Positions 60,257 through 64,000 of a stretch of DNA of 64,000 nucleotides are shown piece by piece (position 1 is the stretch's first letter; every line of letters starts with the position of its first letter). The DNA is taken from positions 1-64,000 of the forward strand of contig JALGSU010000006.1 in the NCBI GenBank assembly GCA_029821735.1. Direction: 5' to 3'. The notes beneath the pieces were generated by a model. It saw only the letters and a list, made by a program, of their open reading frames with translations, searched no databases and had not been told where the DNA came from. The position numbers and the translations under genes were made by a program. The stretch comes from Candidatus Zipacnadia bacterium (GTDB lineage Bacteria; Armatimonadota; Zipacnadia; Zipacnadales; UBA5352).

Positions 60257-61222
60257 ATGAGGCGCATTCACGTTCCGACAACCATTCTCGTGGCACTGCT
60301 CGTGCCCGTAGCGCTCATGGTGCTTGGCTGCGGCGGAGACAATACGGTTCGCGTTTTCCAGAATGTCTCCGAGCGGTGCTCGTGGGGATCGCAGGACAGA
60401 ATCGCGTTCGCCTCCTTCGGCGGCAATGGACAGCTCTACACATACAGCGTCACAGATACTGGCGGCAACCTGTTCCTGCTTACTCCCAGCGATGAGGACG
60501 ACGACTTCGCTGACGAGGGCGGCCGCACCCCCGCCTACAGCCCGGACGGCGAGAAGATCGTTATCTCCAGCCGACGTGGCGCGTCCGAAGGCATCTTCAT
60601 CATCGACGCCGTTCGCGGCGACCGAGATGGGATCACGGGTGTGACCAGTACCGCCGGTAGCGGGGCCGATACCCAGCCGAGCTACTTCCCGAGCGGCACC
60701 GCGCTGATCTACACCAGCACCCGCCGCGCGGGCGACAGCGACATCCGCACGATTGGCACCGACGGCAGCGGACAGGCCGACGTCGTCGCGACAGCCGCCG
60801 AGGAGACTTGGGCGGCTGTCTCACCCGACGGCACCAAGATCGCTTACACCTCCGACGCCAATGGCAACACTGACGTCTGGGTCAAGGACCTCGGTACCGC
60901 GGCTGACGATCCGGGCACGTGCCTGACCGCCGCGTCGCCATACCGCGACGAGGCCCCGGCGTGGTCACCGGATGGCACGAAGATCGCTTTCCACGCCAAT
61001 CGCAACGGCGACTTCGATATCTGGCTGATGGCCGCCGATGGCTCCGGGCAGGTCGCAGTTACTGGCGACCAGCGCTCGGACGGCTTCCCCGTATTCAACC
61101 CCGCGGGGGATCGTCTCGCGATCACCCGCGACCGGGAAATCTGGACAGTTCCGGCCCTCGCGTGGGCCGACTGGCAGGCCAATGCCGATACCGAGTCCGA
61201 CCAGGTAACCCGCCGCTTCTGA
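60257..61222 (+). CDS. TolB-like beta-propeller lipoprotein
   Basis: A 321-residue protein with a lipoprotein signal (ILVALLVPVALMVLGC). It carries PD40/TolB-type repeats, each of the form 'P-x-(W/Y/F)-S-P-D-G-x-(K/R)-I-(A/V)': PAYSPDGEKIVIS, AAVSPDGTKIAYT, PAWSPDGTKIAFH, PVFNPAGDRLAIT. These are followed by DIWLMAADGSGQ-like ends. It is short for TolB and may form a five-bladed propeller; a role in envelope integrity or as a binding platform is inferred. It lacks the DPP-IV-like peptidase domain. A strong terminator follows. Confidence 0.85.
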   Translation: MRRIHVPTTILVALLVPVALMVLGCGGDNTVRVFQNVSERCSWGSQDRIAFASFGGNGQLYTYSVTDTGGNLFLLTPSDEDDDFADEGGRTPAYSPDGEKIVISSRRGASEGIFIIDAVRGDRDGITGVTSTAGSGADTQPSYFPSGTALIYTSTRRAGDSDIRTIGTDGSGQADVVATAAEETWAAVSPDGTKIAYTSDANGNTDVWVKDLGTAADDPGTCLTAASPYRDEAPAWSPDGTKIAFHANRNGDFDIWLMAADGSGQVAVTGDQRSDGFPVFNPAGDRLAITRDREIWTVPALAWADWQANADTESDQVTRRF

Positions 61223-61248
61223 GTTCGCCGCAACTAACGCATATGTGA

Positions 61249-61285
61249 AGAGCCCGGCTCACCGTGAGCCGGGCTCTCTTTTTTT
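61249..61285 (+). terminator. intrinsic terminator after the TolB-like gene
   Basis: A 13-bp stem (61249-61261 with 61265-61277), 3-base loop, then C and seven Ts (61279-61285). It is the clearest Rho-independent terminator in the window. Confidence 0.92.
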
Positions 61286-61368
61286 GAGCAGGCGGAACCG
61301 GAGAAGGTCCGCACCTGCGAGAGTCGAAGACACGCCAGAGCGCACCAGTCGGGTCAGGAGTGATGAGC

Positions 61369-62475
61369 ATGGGCAAGTACCACCAGCAGGCGATCCGCAT
61401 CACCTCGCCGTGGGACGGCGACATCCTCAACCGCCACGACGGCCCTGAGACTTCCGAAGGGCTCACCATCCGCGTCGAGGGGACCGCGCCCGCCGATCAG
61501 GCGGTGAGCGTTGACGGCCGCCAGGCCGAGCACGACGGCGAGGCCTTCAGCGCTGAAGTGCTGCTGACCAAGCCGGAGACCACGATCGTGGCCGAATGTC
61601 CGTCGGGATCGGATCAGGTCACCGTGCTGTGCGACCGGCAGTCCTACAAGCGGTATCGGTTCTCGGTGGATGACAACATCCTGTTCCTGAAGGACCTGGC
61701 CGAGCAGGCGCCGCACTCCATCTTCGACCACTGGTATCTGGCGTTCTGGCAGGAGATGCACGACCGCTTCGGCACCAAGGTCCACATCAACATCTACCAC
61801 GAGACCGAGGGCTTCACACTGCCGAAGATGCACGACAAGTGGCGCGAGGAATGGGCCGCCAACGCCGACTGGCTGCACCTGAGCTTCCATGCTCTGCATG
61901 ATGAGCCGGCGCACATCTACCGCAACGCCCCCGGACGGCGGCTGGCCCGCGACTGGGAGTGGGTGATGGACGAGATCTACCGCTTCGCCACGCCCGCAGT
62001 TACCGGCGACACCACAACCGTGCACTGGGCGGAGAGCACGCGGGAGGGCGTCGAGCAACTCTACGCGCGCGGCATCCGCAAGCTCATCGCGCTGCCCAAC
62101 TTTGACGTCTCGGGCGAGCCGAGAACCTGCTACCACCTGGACAAGGCGCAGGCCCAGCACCTCCGTGAGCGGGACGCGTGGCGCGACCCGGAAACTGGCA
62201 TGATCTTCGTGACCTGCGACGAGGTGGTCAACAGCTACGCGCCTGATGACGTGGTCAAGGTGCTGGACGGGCAGGAGGAAAGCCCGCACACGTGCGAGAT
62301 GATCGAGCTGCTCATCCACGAACAGTACTTCCGCGAGGAGCTCGAGATATACAAGGAGGACATCAAGCAGCGGGTTATCGCGGCGCTGGAGTGGGTGACC
62401 GAGCGCGATTACGAGCCCTGCTTCTGGTGCGACGGATTCCTCGGCAACACTCGCGGCTGGCCCTGTCTGGTCTGA
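61369..62475 (+). CDS. putative polysaccharide deacetylase-like protein with N-terminal beta domain
   Basis: A 368-residue cytosolic-looking protein from ATG 61369, with AGGAG 8 bases upstream; GTG 61360 and ATG 61363 are alternatives. The first about 100 residues form an Ig-like beta domain (GLTIRVEGTAPADQAVSVDGRQAE). The rest resembles a divergent NodB fold: FSVDDNILFL in place of the TFDD motif, HINIYHETEGF, and WLHLSFHALHDEPAH in place of H-S/T-x-x-H, with LPNFDVSG later. If the metal site is real it would deacetylate or otherwise process a sugar, but the motifs are weak. Confidence 0.6.
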   Translation: MGKYHQQAIRITSPWDGDILNRHDGPETSEGLTIRVEGTAPADQAVSVDGRQAEHDGEAFSAEVLLTKPETTIVAECPSGSDQVTVLCDRQSYKRYRFSVDDNILFLKDLAEQAPHSIFDHWYLAFWQEMHDRFGTKVHINIYHETEGFTLPKMHDKWREEWAANADWLHLSFHALHDEPAHIYRNAPGRRLARDWEWVMDEIYRFATPAVTGDTTTVHWAESTREGVEQLYARGIRKLIALPNFDVSGEPRTCYHLDKAQAQHLRERDAWRDPETGMIFVTCDEVVNSYAPDDVVKVLDGQEESPHTCEMIELLIHEQYFREELEIYKEDIKQRVIAALEWVTERDYEPCFWCDGFLGNTRGWPCLV

Positions 62476-62503
62476 GCCCGTCAACCAAAAAGTGACGCGG
62501 CCC

Positions 62504-62521
62504 CGCCCGGAGGGTCGGGCG
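62504..62521 (+). terminator. short GC hairpin after the deacetylase-like gene
   Basis: A 6-bp stem with a 6-base loop (62504-62509 with 62516-62521) lies 29 bases past the stop. There is no T-run. The same core sequence recurs, inverted, in the hairpin at 62823-62848. Confidence 0.45.
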
Positions 62522-62544
62522 CCGTTGCGGCGTGAGGCGAACGG

Positions 62545-62790
62545 CCTGGCCCTAACGGGCCAGTGGGCTGCGTGGGAACGCAGCCCCTTCGGACGGCGAG
62601 GGCAACGGCCGGCGGGGCACAGGACCCCGCCCTACATACGGCGCGGATGAATGACAACGACCTGGCCCTAACGGGCCAGTGGGCTGCGTGGGAACGCAGC
62701 CCCTCCGGACGGCACACGACAACGACCGGCGGGTCTGACACCTTCGCCAAGGCTTCGGTGCCCAAAGAAAGACCCGCCCTCCATACGGCC
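62545..62790. repeat. two tandem copies of a composite palindromic repeat
   Basis: Unit 1 (62545-62642) and unit 2 (62661-62790) each start with a nearly identical 53-54-base module made of two hairpins (7-bp and 7-bp stems). In both, about 15 bases later a GC stem with variable loop closes on CATACGGC. The stem is 7 bp with a short loop in unit 1 (62611-62617 with 62625-62631), and 9 bp with a 33-base loop in unit 2 (62729-62737 with 62771-62779). No credible protein is encoded. This is the only gene-free stretch over 300 bases (62476-62869). It is likely a dispersed genomic repeat family of the REP/BIME type. Confidence 0.8.
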
Positions 62791-62822
62791 AGGGCAACGG
62801 CAACAACACAGGCGGGAACAGG

Positions 62823-62848
62823 GCCCCGCCCGGAGGGCCGGGCGGGGC
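62823..62848 (-). terminator. GC-rich hairpin after the sialidase-like gene
   Basis: A perfect 11-bp stem with a 4-base loop (62823-62833 with 62838-62848), 22 bases past the stop of the minus-strand sialidase-like gene. No T-run follows, so termination efficiency is uncertain. Confidence 0.55.
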
Positions 62849-62869
62849 TGCACCGTGTACGCGGATGGC

Positions 62870-63913
62870 TCAGGCCTGGTAGAACCAACTGACCGGCACG
62901 CTGCGGAGTTGGAGGTTAAGCATGTTCGGGGTGGGTCGGCGATCCTGCTTCCAGTAGGTGAGCAGCGCCCGCTCCTCGACGAAGGTCACGCTCACGTAAG
63001 CAAACCAGTAAGGGTCCTCGGTCTCGAGGTCGCGGCGGCACTCCCAGGTCTCGCCATCATCGCGTGAGATCGCCGAGGTCAGCGGCCGACGTACCGCCTC
63101 AGCGTCGGGGCCATCGCGGAAACAATCGTTCCAGATGAGCAGCAGATCGCCCGTCGAGGGAATCTTCACGATCGTCGATGGTGCTACCGGCGCGCCGATG
63201 CCCATCGACTCGGCCTCGCTCCAAGTCGCGCCCTCATCCGCCGAGTATGATCGGTGGATCGTTCCCAGACTGTTGCGGATGATCATCATCAGCCGACCGT
63301 CGCGAAGTTGCACCACGCCCGGCTCCTGGCAGCCCATGCCTGGCAGGTGTATCTGCGACTGGCCCTTCTGCCATGAGCGCCCGTCGTCATCAGACAGGTA
63401 GGTGAGCGCGAAGGCATTGCGCTTCTCGCCGAGTTCGCGCCACGTGCCGGGGTTCCATGCGGCAGGTGCGACCAGACGCCCGGAGTCCAGCTGCACGATG
63501 CGCGCGTTGTTGACCACGTGATAGCCCGTGCCATCGGTAACCATGACCGGGTCGCTCCATGTCGTCGCCTCGTCCGTTGACCGGCGCACGATCAACTGCA
63601 GATCGTCATCGGCGTTCTTGCGCAGATAGAAGAAGAGCAACTCGCCCGACGCGATCCGCAGCAGCGACACCGACATGACGTTCTGGGCGCCCTCGTTCTC
63701 GAGCATCGTGTATCGCTCGCCCCAACTGCGCCCGAGGTCATCGGAGACTTTCGCCGAGATGCGCGCGGGGGCATCGTCGGGCATTCCCCCACCGTAGAAG
63801 TCCGACCAGGCGAGCAGCAGGCGCCCGTCGGCGAGCTGCACCATGTCGGCCTCGGTGTTGCGCGGATTGTCAGGCGTTGCGGGCGCGACCAGATACGCAA
63901 ACTCGTCACTCAC
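62870..63913 (-). CDS. sialidase/BNR-repeat exo-glycosidase-like protein
   Basis: A 347-residue protein from GTG 63913, with GGAGG 7 bases upstream, and no signal peptide. It forms a six-bladed propeller of the sialidase superfamily with five Asp-box motifs S-x-D-x-G-x-(T/S)-W: SDDLGRSW, STDEATTW, SDDDGRSW, SADEGATW, SRDDGETW. DNPRNTEADMVQLADGRLLLAWSDF is the usual first blade. The catalytic Arg triad of true sialidases is not evident, so it may act on another sugar. Downstream in the minus direction lie the composite repeats. Confidence 0.85.
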   Translation of the reverse strand: MSDEFAYLVAPATPDNPRNTEADMVQLADGRLLLAWSDFYGGGMPDDAPARISAKVSDDLGRSWGERYTMLENEGAQNVMSVSLLRIASGELLFFYLRKNADDDLQLIVRRSTDEATTWSDPVMVTDGTGYHVVNNARIVQLDSGRLVAPAAWNPGTWRELGEKRNAFALTYLSDDDGRSWQKGQSQIHLPGMGCQEPGVVQLRDGRLMMIIRNSLGTIHRSYSADEGATWSEAESMGIGAPVAPSTIVKIPSTGDLLLIWNDCFRDGPDAEAVRRPLTSAISRDDGETWECRRDLETEDPYWFAYVSVTFVEERALLTYWKQDRRPTPNMLNLQLRSVPVSWFYQA

Positions 63914-64000
63914 AGTAGTTCCTCCCGATGCGGATCAAGTCTGTTTGAGCGAGAATACCGTCGCCCGTTCATTGTCGCCAATAATGTGCGGGGATAGCAG

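Noticed and set aside
62481..62892. Open frames of up to 135 residues in the repeat region
   Set aside because: They consist of repeated Arg/Pro/Ala-rich translations of the palindromic repeats and have no ribosome binding site or plausible protein pattern.
1..64000. CRISPR array, tRNA or rRNA genes, insertion sequences
   Set aside because: No regularly spaced repeats, cloverleaf-type sequences, rRNA stretches or transposase motifs were found on reading both strands.

Overview
This is a 64 kb high-GC bacterial chromosome segment, probably from an uncultured member of Armatimonadota or a close relative. That placement is an inference. It rests on pseudopilins of the form [19 protein letters not shown] followed by [14 protein letters not shown] and ending in an H-X9-DG motif, on many secreted glycan-active proteins, and on paired Gfo/Idh/MocA oxidoreductases. 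The lipoprotein signals and BamE-like proteins would fit a two-membrane envelope. Gene density is high, starts are usually preceded by GGAGG, and several promoters match the TTGACA/TATAAT consensus. I see no tRNA, rRNA, CRISPR array, transposase or phage gene.

Layout. 1-7460 (minus strand): a pseudopilin with its own promoter, then an apparent six-gene operon (oxidoreductase, M42 peptidase, second oxidoreductase, protein with two glutamine-amidotransferase-like domains, PHP phosphoesterase, lipoprotein). 7743-19925 (plus): miaB, an orphan DNA methyltransferase, mutS, a membrane protein, a beta-propeller glycosidase-like protein, threonine ammonia-lyase, a DUF4838 protein and mutL; mutS and the DUF4838 gene carry frameshifts. 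20036-25538: a lipoprotein, three small BamE-like paralogues, an MtnX-like phosphatase, an Eis-like acetyltransferase, a sugar isomerase-like protein and an ATPase. 25788-30550 (plus): a secreted glycosidase-like protein, cdsA and ald. 30799-41648 (minus): a true pseudopilin, a compact group of zinc-ribbon membrane proteins with pilin-like heads, a 1251-residue LamG/CARDB protein, a radical SAM protein related to spore photoproduct lyase and a glycosidase-like protein. 41827-48228: hrcA-grpE-ftsZ (plus), two GT4 glycosyltransferases (minus), then prs. 48321-63913: a LamG/metallophosphoesterase/beta-propeller protein, a DnaA-N-like protein, a DUF3160 lipoprotein, a BY-kinase with a nine-tyrosine run, a VWA membrane protein coupled to DUF4159, a TolB-like lipoprotein, a deacetylase-like protein and a sialidase-like protein, with a composite palindromic repeat between the last two.

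How it fits together. Housekeeping genes (mismatch repair, cell division, heat-shock control, PRPP, phospholipid and amino-acid metabolism) are interspersed with genes for taking up and degrading complex glycans and for building the envelope and exopolysaccharide. The most unusual part is 31621-34328. There the N-terminal segment of a pseudopilin, including the prepilin peptidase site, appears to have been replaced by a cytosolic zinc ribbon, while the rest of the helix, the H-X9-DG head and a cysteine pair are kept. Three indels that break reading frames at two loci may be assembly errors and should be checked against reads.
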